A model generated the notes under the pieces. That model saw only the letters and a program-made list of their open reading frames with translations, searched no databases and was not told where the DNA came from. Positions 8,270 through 17,331 of a DNA stretch of 64,000 nucleotides are shown piece after piece (position 1 is the stretch's first letter; each line of letters starts with the position of its first letter). The DNA lies in NCBI RefSeq assembly GCF_020193575.1, contig NZ_JADYVD010000037.1:20569-84568 (forward strand), written 5' to 3'. Position numbers and translations under genes: made by a program. The stretch is from Ensifer sp. IC4062. Lineage in GTDB: Bacteria > Pseudomonadota > Alphaproteobacteria > Rhizobiales > Rhizobiaceae.

Positions 8270-9502
8270 ATGGGTGGGATATCCCGATCACTCTTTTCCA
8301 GCCTGCGTCCGGTCATCGGCGCGCTGTCTCTCTGGCTTGCTTTCGTCTCGGCCGCACAGTCCGACGAGCAGATGCCCGTCACCGTCGTCGTCGCCCGTCA
8401 GGATGACGTCATCGAAAGGGTGCCCGTCGTCGGCTCGCTGATCGCGCGGGAGGAAATCGAGGTTCACCCCTTCATTCAAGCACGGGCGATCGAGCATATT
8501 CTGGTCGAGATTGGCCAAAGGGTTGAAAAGGGCCAGCCGCTTGCGGTTCTCGACACAACCGAAGCGGTGATGCTGCTCGGCAAGAACGAAGTAAGCCTCC
8601 TGCGCGCCCGCACCGCCGTCGAGGTGCAAGCCAGCAAGCTTGAGGTGGCCGCGGTGACCGAGGTGGAAACCCGCAAAAATCTGGAACGCAGCCGTACGCT
8701 GCAGCCGAAGGGAGCCGTGTCGCAGCAAGTGCTCGACCAACACCAAAACACCCATGCCCGCGCACTGGCGGAACTGGGTCTCGCACGGCAGTCGCTTCAG
8801 CTTGCCAAAGCCGACGCGGAACTGATCGTCCGCGAGCGCCGTGAGATAGAGCTCACGATCGAACGCAGTACGGTGAAGGCGCCGGATGCCGGGTTGGTTT
8901 TAAAGAGAAGCGCGCGCATTGGCGCCATCACTTCGAGCTCCGCCAGTCCGCTCTTTGTCATCGCTAAGAACGCGGCAATCGAATTCGTCGCTCAAGTCAC
9001 TGAGACGAGCTTCATACAGCTCCAAGAGGGCATGCGGGCGGAAATCTCGCTTTCGGGGCATGACCGTCCGCTCAGCGGCACGCTGCGGCTGAACGCGGCG
9101 GAACTGGATCCGACGACCCGCAGCGGCGAAGTGCGCATTGAACTCGACGAGACCGCAGGGCTGAAGCCGGGCGCCTTCGCCCGCGGCAGCATCTACGCCT
9201 CGGCGCGCCGCAACATTCTCCTTCCTGGCAGCGCGGTGAAGACCGCGAGTGGTGCAAGCAGCGTTCTCGTCGTCAGGGAGGGTGTCGTCGATGTCCGCCC
9301 GGTAACCGTCGGCGCGCGTCAGGACGGGCTAGTCGAGATTGTCGCCGGCGTCAGCGTCGGAGAGATGGTGGTCTTGAAATCGGCAAGCTTCCTGAAGGCC
9401 GGCGAGAAGATCCGCCCGGTTATCGCCACCTCAGTCCAACCCTCCGCAAGCAACCTTGAAGCCGGCCTTCCCACGTCCGAAACAACCGGAGCATTCCAGT
9501 GA
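8270..9502 (+). CDS. RND efflux periplasmic adaptor (HlyD/MFP family)
   Basis: 410 aa with a hydrophobic export signal (LRPVIGALSLWLAFVSAAQS). The two lipoyl half-motifs are visible: ILVEIGQRVEKGQPLAVLDT before, and STVKAPDAGLVLKRSARIGA after, a central alpha-helical hairpin (about residues 95-205). A beta-barrel and membrane-proximal domain follow. It should bridge the inner-membrane pump to an outer-membrane channel. The stop overlaps the pump start (ATGA), so the two are coupled. No TolC-like gene is present, so the channel must be encoded elsewhere. Confidence 0.92.
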   Translation: MGGISRSLFSSLRPVIGALSLWLAFVSAAQSDEQMPVTVVVARQDDVIERVPVVGSLIAREEIEVHPFIQARAIEHILVEIGQRVEKGQPLAVLDTTEAVMLLGKNEVSLLRARTAVEVQASKLEVAAVTEVETRKNLERSRTLQPKGAVSQQVLDQHQNTHARALAELGLARQSLQLAKADAELIVRERREIELTIERSTVKAPDAGLVLKRSARIGAITSSSASPLFVIAKNAAIEFVAQVTETSFIQLQEGMRAEISLSGHDRPLSGTLRLNAAELDPTTRSGEVRIELDETAGLKPGAFARGSIYASARRNILLPGSAVKTASGASSVLVVREGVVDVRPVTVGARQDGLVEIVAGVSVGEMVVLKSASFLKAGEKIRPVIATSVQPSASNLEAGLPTSETTGAFQ

Positions 9503-12500
9503 TGAACGGCAATATCTCGGCCTGGGCGATCCGCAACCCGCTCCCGTCCATCCTCCTTTTCGTCGTCCTGACGGTTGTCGGCCTCTACAGTTTCGCGAGG
9601 TTGCCGATCACCTATTTCCCGGCGATCATCACCCCGGCCGTGAAGGTCACGATCGAGCAGTCCGGCGCGACGCCGGTCGAGCTCGAGACAGAAGTTACGC
9701 TCCGGGTCGAGGACGCGATCGCCTCGCTGCCATCGATCAAGGAACTGTCGTCGACGATCGGCGAGGGCCGGTCCGTGACGACGGTGGAATTTGAACTCGG
9801 CGCGATCTCGCCCGACCGCGCGATGGCCGATGTGCGCGATGCGGTCACGAGGATCAGGGGCGATCTGCCCGGCACGATCGACGAGCCCATGATCGAACGG
9901 ATCGAGGAGGAGACGCAGTCCATCGTCACGTATGCGGTGTCGAGCCAGGACATGACCGTGGCGGAACTCTCCTGGTTCGTAGACGACGTGGCGAGCAGAG
10001 ATCTGCTGGGCCTGGCGGGCGTCGGTCGCGTTCAGCGGATCGGCGGGGCCGACCGGGAAATCCGTGTCGAACTCGACGCCGACCGCATGCAGGCGCTCTC
10101 GCTCTCCGTCAGTGCGGTAAACGAGACGATCAGGCAGGCTCAGCTCGACCGGTCCGGGGGGCGAAGTGAGATGGCAGGCCGCGAGCAGGTCCTGACCACG
10201 GCGGCCGCAGCACGTACGGTGACCGAGCTAGCCGAGCAGCGCCTGTCTCTGTCCGGGGAAAACTCCGTGCGGCTCGGGGATATCGCAAGCGTCCGCGACA
10301 CCGTCGCTGAACCGCGTGGTTTCGCAACCCTGGACGGGTCCGATATCGTCGGCTTCGCCGTCTACCGTTCGCAGGGGGCAAGCGATGTCGCGGTAGCAGA
10401 GGCGGTGTCGGGTGCCGTCGAGAAACTGGCGGCCGACCATCCTGACCTTCGCTTCCGTCTCGTTGACGACAATGTCTCGTACACCGAGGGAAACTACCGC
10501 TCCGCGATGAGCACCTTGCTGGAAGGCGCGGCACTATCCGTTGTCGTCGTCTTTCTCTTCCTGCGCGACTGGCGCGCAACCCTCATCGCAGCGGTGGCCT
10601 TGCCGCTTTCCATCATCCCCACCTTCTTCGCCATCGATCTTCTCGGCTTCTCGCTCAACATCCTCAGCCTGCTGGCGATCACGCTGGTGACCGGCATCCT
10701 CGTCGACGATGCGATCGTCGAGATCGAGAACGTCGTCCGCCATCGCAACATGGGAAAACCCCCCTACCGCGCCGCGCTCGAGGCGTCCGGCGAGATCGGC
10801 CTGGCGGTGATTGCGATCTCTGCGACAATCATCGCCGTCTTCGCGCCAGTTGGCCTGATGACCGGTGTGGTCGGCCTCTATTTCCGCGAATTCGGCCTGA
10901 CGGTCGCCGTTGCCGTCTTCTTCTCACTTCTGGTGGCGCGGCTGATCACGCCAAGCATGGCCGCGTATGTGATGAATGGTGCGCCGCAGACAGACGGCCA
11001 AAGGGGCCGGTTCACAACGACGTACGAGCGTCTGTTGCGGGGGAGCCTGCGCTGGAAATGGGTGACAGTCGGGTGCGCGGTCGCCCTGTTTGCGGCCGCG
11101 ACGACCATGCTGATTTCTGTGCCGACCAGTTTTTTGCCAGACGAAGACACCGGCCGGCTGATGCTGACGGTCGAGCTGCCGCCCGGCGCCACTCTCGCCG
11201 AGACCCGCATGGCCACAGACGTTATCGCCGCCGAGATCGGCAAGCGCGACGAGGTGGAGGGCGTACTGGCGAGGGCCGGAGCGAGCATGGGCGGCCTACA
11301 GGACGTGCGCTATGCCACCGTTTCGCTCGACCTTACCCACAAGAGTGAGCGCGAGCTCTCGTCCTTCGCGATCGAGGCAGAATTGGCAGCGGCGCTTGCG
11401 GGCATCCCGGACGTCCGCCTGCGCTTTCTCAACGACCGAGGCGGGCGCGACCTGACGTTTTCGGTTCTCGGCAGCGACGGCCAAGCCGTCGAGGCAGCGG
11501 CCGACCGGATCCTGAGGGACATGGCGGAGGACGATAGCTTCGTCAGCCCCGCGAGCGACAACACCGCCATGCGGCCGGTACTGAGGATGATGCTTCTCTC
11601 CGACAAGGCGGCGACGCTTGGTGTCTCGGCCGCGTCGGTGGCCAGTACGATGCGCCTCTCGACCATCGGCGAGGTCGATTCACGACTGGCTAAATTCGTT
11701 GAGGCATCGCGACAGATCCCGATCCGGGTCGTGCTCGATCGTGAAGCACGCGGACGAATGCCGATCTTCGAGACGCTGAACGTATCTACCATCGACGGAA
11801 AGCAGGTACCGCTGTCGGCGGTTGCCGAGATCGGCTTCGACGAAACGGTTGCGGCGATCGACCGTTATGACCGCCAGCGCCGTATAGAGATCGGCGCGAA
11901 CATGGCGGCGGGCCTCACCTCCGGCCAGGGGCTCGACCGGCTGTGGCAACTAGAAAGCGTAAGGAACCTTGCCGACGGCGTGCGCATTCAGGCGACGGGC
12001 GATTCCGACACCGAGGGTGAAGTGTTTGCGAGCTTTGCGGTCGCCATGGGTGCTGGGATCATGCTCGTCCTCATCGTCCTGATCCTCTTGTTTAAGAGCG
12101 TGCTGTTCCCCTGGACCATCCTCGCCTCGCTGCCATTGTCGATCGGTGGTGTCGCGGCTGCACTTCTTTTGACCGGTTACGCGATCTCGCTGCCCGTCGT
12201 GATCGGCATCCTGATGCTGATGGGCATCGTGACGAAGAACGCCATCATGCTCGTCGATTTCGCCATCGAGCGGGAGGCGCACGGGCTTTCTCGTGGAGAC
12301 GCGATGGTGGAGGCCTGCCTGGAACGGGTGCGCCCGATTGTAATGACAACCCTCGCAATGGCTGGTGGCATGCTGCCCTCCGCCTTCGGCGTGGGCGATG
12401 GCGGAGAATTTCGCGCGCCGATGGCGGTCGCCGTGATCGGAGGGCTGCTCGTCTCCACCGTCCTGTCGCTGGTCGTCATCCCTTCGCTGGATCTCATCCT

Positions 12501-12600
12501 TTGGGGCGTCGGCGATTGCCTGGGTCGTCTCCTCCAGCCTTTCCTCCAGTCGGCTGAAGCGGATGACAAAAGCCCCGGCACCAGCGCGCCGATTCTCTGA
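9499..12600 (+). CDS. RND efflux transporter, inner-membrane pump (AcrB-like)
   Basis: 1033 aa, full length for the family. An N-terminal membrane segment (NPLPSILLFVVLTVVGLYSF) is followed by a large periplasmic loop, a second six-helix block and a second loop. The proton-relay residues of AcrB-type pumps are kept: LVDDAIVEIENVVR in TM4 has the two aspartates and MGIVTKNAIMLVDFA in TM10 has the lysine. This favours a proton-driven drug or small-molecule exporter over a heavy-metal CzcA type. It is co-transcribed with the adaptor and followed by a hairpin at 12613-12643. Confidence 0.93.
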   Translation: MMNGNISAWAIRNPLPSILLFVVLTVVGLYSFARLPITYFPAIITPAVKVTIEQSGATPVELETEVTLRVEDAIASLPSIKELSSTIGEGRSVTTVEFELGAISPDRAMADVRDAVTRIRGDLPGTIDEPMIERIEEETQSIVTYAVSSQDMTVAELSWFVDDVASRDLLGLAGVGRVQRIGGADREIRVELDADRMQALSLSVSAVNETIRQAQLDRSGGRSEMAGREQVLTTAAAARTVTELAEQRLSLSGENSVRLGDIASVRDTVAEPRGFATLDGSDIVGFAVYRSQGASDVAVAEAVSGAVEKLAADHPDLRFRLVDDNVSYTEGNYRSAMSTLLEGAALSVVVVFLFLRDWRATLIAAVALPLSIIPTFFAIDLLGFSLNILSLLAITLVTGILVDDAIVEIENVVRHRNMGKPPYRAALEASGEIGLAVIAISATIIAVFAPVGLMTGVVGLYFREFGLTVAVAVFFSLLVARLITPSMAAYVMNGAPQTDGQRGRFTTTYERLLRGSLRWKWVTVGCAVALFAAATTMLISVPTSFLPDEDTGRLMLTVELPPGATLAETRMATDVIAAEIGKRDEVEGVLARAGASMGGLQDVRYATVSLDLTHKSERELSSFAIEAELAAALAGIPDVRLRFLNDRGGRDLTFSVLGSDGQAVEAAADRILRDMAEDDSFVSPASDNTAMRPVLRMMLLSDKAATLGVSAASVASTMRLSTIGEVDSRLAKFVEASRQIPIRVVLDREARGRMPIFETLNVSTIDGKQVPLSAVAEIGFDETVAAIDRYDRQRRIEIGANMAAGLTSGQGLDRLWQLESVRNLADGVRIQATGDSDTEGEVFASFAVAMGAGIMLVLIVLILLFKSVLFPWTILASLPLSIGGVAAALLLTGYAISLPVVIGILMLMGIVTKNAIMLVDFAIEREAHGLSRGDAMVEACLERVRPIVMTTLAMAGGMLPSAFGVGDGGEFRAPMAVAVIGGLLVSTVLSLVVIPSLDLILWGVGDCLGRLLQPFLQSAEADDKSPGTSAPIL

Positions 12601-12612
12601 AGGTGCGCGCAG

Positions 12613-12643
12613 ACGGGGCCGCTCGACCATCGGTCGGCCCCGT
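12613..12643 (+). terminator. hairpin after the RND operon
   Basis: ACGGGGCCG and CGGCCCCGT form a perfect 9-bp stem around a 13-base loop. There is no T-run, so it may be a weak or rho-assisted terminator. Confidence 0.5.
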
Positions 12644-12748
12644 CACATCTCTCTGCAGTTCGCAACAGATCACAATATATCGTCATGCCGGCGCCGCCCC
12701 GGCTTTGAGAAAACATGTAGACGTTTCCCCTCAAAGGCCTGGACAATC

Positions 12749-13366
12749 ATGAACCACGCGCAAGTCCCCTTCTTCCAGCTCTACCGCATCAACGCGCTTC
12801 GAGCGCTTGGCGGCCTCGCCTTCGGACTGCTTTCCGTCACTGCTGCGCCGCCCGTCGCTCCCCTGGCCGGAGCCGCATTCGACGTCTTGGGCACGCTGGC
12901 AATTTTCGTCGCGATAACGGGCCGCGCCTGGTCGCTCTTATATATCGGCGGGCGAAAGAACGCCGAACTGGTGACCGAGGGTCCCTATTCGCTCACTCGT
13001 AACCCGCTGTACTTCTTCAGCCTGATCGGCATTGCCGGCATCGGCGCGCAGAGCGGCAGCATTCTGTCGATGGCCGCCTTCCTGCTGACGGCCTATCTGG
13101 CCTTCGACATGGCCATGCGCGGCGAAGAGACGTATCTGCGCAGCCGCTACGGCAAGGATTTCAACGACTATGCGCGCTCCGTGCCGCGCCTCTGGCCGGA
13201 CATCTCGCTCTGGCGGGAATGTGACGGCCTGCCGCTTCGCTCGTCGAGTGCGGTCAGGAGCGTGCGGGATAGTGTCGTCTTCCTCGCGGCCTGGGCCGTG
13301 ATAGAGATCATCAGACTCGGCCAGTCGGCCGGCATCCTCCCCGTCCTCTGGACCCTGCCGGTCTGA
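12749..13366 (+). CDS. isoprenylcysteine carboxyl methyltransferase-like membrane protein
   Basis: 205 aa from ATG 12749. Several hydrophobic segments are followed by the ICMT/PEMT-like signature (VTEGPYSLTRNPLYFFSLIG, then EETYLRSRYGKDFNDYARSV), which binds S-adenosylmethionine in membrane methyltransferases. Bacterial members methylate lipids or small molecules, or are uncharacterised. It stands between the efflux pair and the response regulator on the same strand, about 150 bases after the pump, so it could belong to the same regulon. The substrate is unknown. Confidence 0.8.
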   Translation: MNHAQVPFFQLYRINALRALGGLAFGLLSVTAAPPVAPLAGAAFDVLGTLAIFVAITGRAWSLLYIGGRKNAELVTEGPYSLTRNPLYFFSLIGIAGIGAQSGSILSMAAFLLTAYLAFDMAMRGEETYLRSRYGKDFNDYARSVPRLWPDISLWRECDGLPLRSSSAVRSVRDSVVFLAAWAVIEIIRLGQSAGILPVLWTLPV

Positions 13367-13393
13367 AGCGAGCCGCGACGCCTTCCCAAGCTT

Positions 13394-13408
13394 CGCAACA
13401 AAACTTAA
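13394..13408 (-). promoter_or_regulatory. candidate response-regulator box upstream of the regulator gene
   Basis: On the minus strand TTAAG-TTTTG-TTGCG, a direct-repeat-like element with 10-bp spacing. It shares the bases ACAAAACTTAA with the element before the kinase gene. It lies 67 bases before the GTG start, consistent with autoregulation (inference). Confidence 0.4.
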
Positions 13409-13474
13409 TAAAGCGAAACACGTGCGTCCTGCGGCAACGGTAGTGTTGCCCATTTCAGGTAGGGAAGAACGGCG

Positions 13475-14197
13475 GTGCAAGCGACGAGCGCCAACGCGAA
13501 AATTCTCATTGTCGAGGACGATCCGGAGATCGGCAGACTGCTTGCGTTGACCGTGCAGGAGAACGGCATGAGCCCGACCGTCGCCGAAGACGGTCACGTG
13601 ATGAATGCCCTGTTGCGCAGCAACGATTTCGACCTCATCATCCTCGACGTCATGCTGCCGGGCGAAGACGGCCTGAGCATCTGCCGCCGCATCCGCTCGG
13701 AAAAGACCACACCGATTATCCTTCTGACCGCGCTCGGCGAGGAGATCGACCGCATCGTCGGACTGGAAGTCGGTGCCGACGATTATGTCACGAAACCCTT
13801 CAGCCCGAGGGAGGTCGTGGCCCGTATCCGCAGCCTGCTGCGGCGAGCCTCCTACGGCCTGGTCAACACCGCCGCCCAGCGCAGGCTGCGCTTCGAGGGC
13901 TGGCAGATCGATCCGCTGCGCCGGCAGTTGCACGATCCGAGCAGCGCCCGCGTAGCGGTGACGACCACGGAATTCGACCTTCTTCTCGCCTTCTGCCGCA
14001 ATCCCGGCCGGGTCATCACACGCGAGGAGTTGCTCTCGCTTACCCATACCGGTCTCGCCGGCCCGATCGAACGCAGCGTCGACGTCCATATCAGCCGTCT
14101 GCGACAGAAGATCGAGGCGGATCCGAAGAACCCTGTCCTGCTGCAGACGGTCAGGCTCGGCGGCTACATGTTCACTGCGAGCGTCGAGCAGGCTTGA
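13475..14197 (+). CDS. OmpR/PhoB-family response regulator
   Basis: 240 aa from GTG 13475, with GGGAAG upstream. Receiver domain at residues about 8-120: acidic pocket (VEDD), phospho-acceptor D58 (LIILDVMLPGEDG), T85, and K107 in DDYVTKPFSP. The C-terminal winged helix follows (TTEFDLLLAFCRNPGRVITR; RSVDVHISRLRQKIEADPKN; TVRLGGYMF). Its likely partner is the histidine kinase at 15372. The two are separated by the oppositely oriented MipA gene, an unusual layout. Probable targets are the RND operon and MipA, judged by neighbourhood and shared boxes. Confidence 0.93.
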   Translation: MQATSANAKILIVEDDPEIGRLLALTVQENGMSPTVAEDGHVMNALLRSNDFDLIILDVMLPGEDGLSICRRIRSEKTTPIILLTALGEEIDRIVGLEVGADDYVTKPFSPREVVARIRSLLRRASYGLVNTAAQRRLRFEGWQIDPLRRQLHDPSSARVAVTTTEFDLLLAFCRNPGRVITREELLSLTHTGLAGPIERSVDVHISRLRQKIEADPKNPVLLQTVRLGGYMFTASVEQA

Positions 14198-14214
14198 GGA
14201 GTTCCGCGCAACAA

Positions 14215-14240
14215 AAAAGCCGGGCGCTCGCCCGGCTTTT
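14215..14240. terminator. bidirectional terminator between the regulator and mipA-like genes
   Basis: AAAAGCCGGGC and GCCCGGCTTTT form a perfect 11-bp stem around a 4-base loop. A-run and T-run flank it, so it can stop transcription from both convergent genes. Confidence 0.9.
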
Positions 14241-14260
14241 GCGTTTCTGCAGGATTGCTT

Positions 14261-15109
14261 TCAGAACTTGTAACCGACGAACAGGGAGGCGGACGGCTGC
14301 AGTTCCTCCTCGACGATCGGGCTGTCGGCCGCGTCGCCGGTCAGGATGCCGACACCGGCTTCACCGCGGATGAGCCAGTTCTCGTCCAGCAGATACGTGG
14401 CGGAGGCCGCGACAGCGACGCGTTTCAGGCCAGCCTTCGCCTCGTATTGGGGAAGGCCGGAGCGTGCCGATTGGGCCGCGTTGACGCCGAAATAGGCCTC
14501 CATATGCTTGTCGTTGGCCACGACCGCCTCGATACTGGCGCCAAGTATCAGCCGCTCGGTGACGGGCGCCTGGTATTCCGCGCCGAAGGTTCCGATCAGG
14601 CTTTCGCTGCCTTCGATCGTCTGGTCGACCGCCGCATAGAGTTCGAGCCCGTTCCAGTCGTAGGACACCTTGGCGCCCACCGTCGCCGCAAAGTCGATGT
14701 CGCCCAGACCGTTGAGCCGATCTGCATCGTCCTCGTCGCGGCCGCCCTCGTAGCCTACCCTTGCAGACAGGGCGAAGCCGTCTTGCCGGAACGGTGTAAT
14801 CGTCACACCTCGCGGGTCGATCTCCAGCCATTCGCCATAGGTGAACACGATGAAGGGAACGGCCTGCACTTCGAACTCGTCGCCGCCTTCATATTCCGGC
14901 TCGTAGATGCCGCCGGCGCCGACGATCAGGCTCCAGTTCCGCTCGGGTTTCTTGGCGCTGAACCGCTCCTGGTCGAAGGGCGGTTCAGGGGCCGCGTCCG
15001 ACAGGCTCGCATCGGCGCATAGTGCGCCATGGGTCGTGCCGATAAGCATGAAGGTGACGCAGAAGGCGCCGGATAGAAGTCGCCGATCGGTCCGTTGATG
15101 AAATGACAT
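14261..15109 (-). CDS. MipA/OmpV-family outer-membrane protein
   Basis: 282 aa from ATG 15109 (CTGGAG upstream). The N-terminal signal (LLSGAFCVTFMLIGTTHGAL, cleaved near CADA) is followed by a beta-barrel pattern: WSLIVGAGGIYEPEYEGGD near the start and SASLFVGYKF, with terminal Phe, at the end. This is the MipA/OmpV fold, an outer-membrane barrel often induced by two-component systems on envelope or antimicrobial stress. It shares an upstream region with the histidine kinase and holds a candidate regulator box at 15207. Pore activity or scaffold role cannot be told from sequence. Confidence 0.88.
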   Translation of the reverse strand: MSFHQRTDRRLLSGAFCVTFMLIGTTHGALCADASLSDAAPEPPFDQERFSAKKPERNWSLIVGAGGIYEPEYEGGDEFEVQAVPFIVFTYGEWLEIDPRGVTITPFRQDGFALSARVGYEGGRDEDDADRLNGLGDIDFAATVGAKVSYDWNGLELYAAVDQTIEGSESLIGTFGAEYQAPVTERLILGASIEAVVANDKHMEAYFGVNAAQSARSGLPQYEAKAGLKRVAVAASATYLLDENWLIRGEAGVGILTGDAADSPIVEEELQPSASLFVGYKF

Positions 15110-15206
15110 GGGTGCTCCAGTGGTTTGACACGGCGCCGCCAGGGCGGGCTGCGTATGCAACACTTTCCTCATGTCATGGATGAATTCGGGGGCGCGTGTC
15201 TTTATG

Positions 15207-15221
15207 TTACGCTTTGTTGCA
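15207..15221 (+). promoter_or_regulatory. candidate response-regulator box in the mipA-like / kinase divergon (first)
   Basis: TTACG-CTTTG-TTGCA, matching the elements at 13394 and 15261 at most positions when aligned on the same strand. It lies about 98 bases from the MipA start. Confidence 0.35.
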
Positions 15222-15260
15222 GATGCGACATGGCCATCCAGTCGACCAGCCGTCACTTGT

Positions 15261-15275
15261 CGACACAAAACTTAA
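15261..15275 (-). promoter_or_regulatory. candidate response-regulator box in the mipA-like / kinase divergon (second)
   Basis: On the minus strand TTAAG-TTTTG-TGTCG. It has the same TTAAGTTTTG as the element at 13394 and lies about 96 bases before the kinase start. Confidence 0.4.
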
Positions 15276-15371
15276 TGTCGGACGGGCGGGGAAGTGGCTA
15301 TCCTCCGGGCGCGTTCGGAAACATGGGCCGGCTGTTCGCGGGAAGCACGGGCAGGACTCCGAGGAGAATTT

Positions 15372-16700
15372 GTGCGACTTCGATTACCCCGATGGACCTC
15401 GACGATCCATGGCCAGATAACCGCCGTCATCTTCGCGTGCCTGATTATCGCCTTCGTCATCGGCTCGACGCTGGAACGCTGGGTGCGGAACGAGTACAAC
15501 GCTCCTGACCTGGAAGCCATGTCAGCCCGCATTTCCGCCATTGCCGCGGTTCTCGCGGAGGCAACTGCCGAGGAAAGGAAGGTCGTGCTGGCGGCGGCCA
15601 ACCGGGGCGCGCAGGCACTTTCCCTGCGTCCGCTCTCCTATTTCGATGACGTCACGACTTCATCGCCGGACGAGCCACTCGTTCAGGTTGCCATCGATCG
15701 TCTGCTTCCTCCGGAGGACTGGCCTGTTCCCTTCGGAGGGTGGAGAACCTTCGTCGACGGCAAGCGCGTCCTCGCCGCAAAGGTAGACGCACACACGCTG
15801 GTGGTGACGGAACTGCAGCCGGACAGCTTTCTCCGCAACGACGCGCTGAGGTTCGGGTCGAATTACCTTGTGGCGACGGTGACGCTGATCATCTTGTTTT
15901 CCGTCTTCGCCGTCTGGGCGATCACCAGACCGCTGCGCCGCATCGCGTCGTCGGCCATGGAGGCTGATATCTCGGTCGGGTCGGCACCCTTCGAGGAGCG
16001 CGGCAGCGTCGAGATCGTCACGCTCGCCCGCGCGCTTAACACCATGCAGAACCGCATTTCCACTATGGTTGAGGCACGTACGCGGATGCTGCGTGGCATC
16101 AGCCACGATCTGCGCACTCCCCTGACGCGTTTGCGGCTTCGCGCCGAGCGCGTGAAGGAGCAGGAGGTGCGCGAGGAACTGCTGACCGATGTCGAGCGCA
16201 TCGACCGCCTGCTGAAGGAAAGCCTCGGCTATTTGCGAGACAATCACCAGCAAGAAGCGTTTCAGCGTGCAGATCTCGCCTCCATACTACAGACCGTATG
16301 CGACGAATTCGCCGATATGGGGCACACGGTAAGCTATAGCGGTCCGGCACGGATGGTGGCGAACTTCAAGCCTCTGGCGCTTACGCGCGCTGTTACCAAT
16401 CTTTGCGAAAACGGCGTAAAATTTGCAACGAAGCTCGATGTCGAACTTCGGACAGACGGCCGCAATGCAATCATCGATGTCATGGACAACGGCCCAGGCA
16501 TTCCTGAAGAATATCGAAGCCGCGTTCTCGAACCCTTCTTCAAAATGGACGCCGCACGCGGGAACACGGACGCGGGCTTCGGCCTTGGTCTGTCTATCGT
16601 GACGGAGATCATTCAAGCCCACGGCGGCAAGCTGGAACTCCTTGACCGGCGCCCGCACGGACTCACCGCTACCATCACCTTGGCGTTGTCGCGCGCGTGA
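15372..16700 (+). CDS. sensor histidine kinase (EnvZ-like)
   Basis: 442 aa from GTG 15372, chosen for the AGGAG just upstream; a GTG at 15294 would add 26 residues with no motif. Membrane segments at about residues 16-33 and 163-184 flank a periplasmic sensor domain. Then come a HAMP linker, the H-box RGISHDLRTPLTRLRLRAE with phospho-acceptor H245, the N-box NLCENGVKFA, and the G boxes DVMDNGPGIP and GFGLGLSIV. It is the probable partner of the regulator at 13475. The sensed signal is unknown; efflux and porin targets suggest envelope or toxic-compound stress. Confidence 0.92.
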   Translation: MRLRLPRWTSTIHGQITAVIFACLIIAFVIGSTLERWVRNEYNAPDLEAMSARISAIAAVLAEATAEERKVVLAAANRGAQALSLRPLSYFDDVTTSSPDEPLVQVAIDRLLPPEDWPVPFGGWRTFVDGKRVLAAKVDAHTLVVTELQPDSFLRNDALRFGSNYLVATVTLIILFSVFAVWAITRPLRRIASSAMEADISVGSAPFEERGSVEIVTLARALNTMQNRISTMVEARTRMLRGISHDLRTPLTRLRLRAERVKEQEVREELLTDVERIDRLLKESLGYLRDNHQQEAFQRADLASILQTVCDEFADMGHTVSYSGPARMVANFKPLALTRAVTNLCENGVKFATKLDVELRTDGRNAIIDVMDNGPGIPEEYRSRVLEPFFKMDAARGNTDAGFGLGLSIVTEIIQAHGGKLELLDRRPHGLTATITLALSRA

Positions 16701-16786
16701 GACAGATGGCAGATGACAGTATGGAAGAACAGGGTGCCATATCGGCTCTAAGCGGTCTTTGCCCCATCGCATATCAGACGGCAGCG

Positions 16787-16887
16787 ATGGGTCGAAGGGA
16801 GCCGTTCTTCACGAACGCTGTGCACGGCTTGTTGCGAGGATGTTCACGTTCTGGACTAATACGATCGCATAATGTATCGACGGGAAC
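16787..16887 (+). repeat. 101-bp dispersed repeat, copy 1
   Basis: This block matches 52362-52462 over 101 positions without gaps; by hand count 84 of 101 bases agree. Shared segments include GGGAGCCGTTCTTCACGA, TGTTCACGTTCTGG and GATCGCATAAT. Mismatches do not favour third codon positions, so it looks non-coding. It abuts the 3' end of the PIN-toxin gene at 16888. It may be one of the small intergenic mosaic elements known in rhizobia; the family is not proved. Confidence 0.75.
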
Positions 16888-17331
16888 TCACCATCTATTT
16901 GTGGTGATCAGGTGCAAGGCAGAATTGCCTCTTGTGACCGCCGCTGCTGACAGCTTGCGATCGAATGTCGCCAGCTGGCCCCCACGCTTCTTGGCGAGCG
17001 CAAGCAGATAGGTGTCAGTTACCTGCCCCGACGTTAAGATCTTCGTGGGAGCGATATCACCTGACCCGACAAGGCTCACATCGTCCGGCCAAAAACTATG
17101 ACCGGGGAGCGACCGCAATTTGCGGACGATCTCCATCACGAGTGACGGTGAACCGGGAGAGTTGGGATATTTGGGGTTGCCGACAATCCGTATGACACCA
17201 TTTTCGGTAATGGGGCAGGTAGCCCACGCGGTCTGACCCATCGCCGCGAACCATTCGTGCGCATCGTCATGGGCTACATGGCCCGGATCGATTAAGGCAA
17301 TCAGCACATTGACGTCGAGCAGGAAAGTCAC
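16888..17331 (-). CDS. vapC: PIN-domain toxin (VapC-like)
   Basis: 147 aa. PIN acidic residues appear in MTFLLDVNVLIALIDPGHVA, in the central ITENGVIRI segment and in QVTDTYLLALAKKRGG, with FDRKL near the end. This is the longer PIN subgroup annotated as VapC-like tRNA-cleaving toxins. Its start overlaps the antitoxin stop by four bases (ATGA). The 101-bp repeat begins right at its 3' end. Confidence 0.87.
   Translation of the reverse strand: MTFLLDVNVLIALIDPGHVAHDDAHEWFAAMGQTAWATCPITENGVIRIVGNPKYPNSPGSPSLVMEIVRKLRSLPGHSFWPDDVSLVGSGDIAPTKILTSGQVTDTYLLALAKKRGGQLATFDRKLSAAAVTRGNSALHLITTNRW

Noticed and set aside
12938..14089. A 383-codon open frame on the minus strand across the methyltransferase and regulator genes
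   Set aside because: It is a GC-rich shadow of two convincing plus-strand genes and has no recognisable domain.
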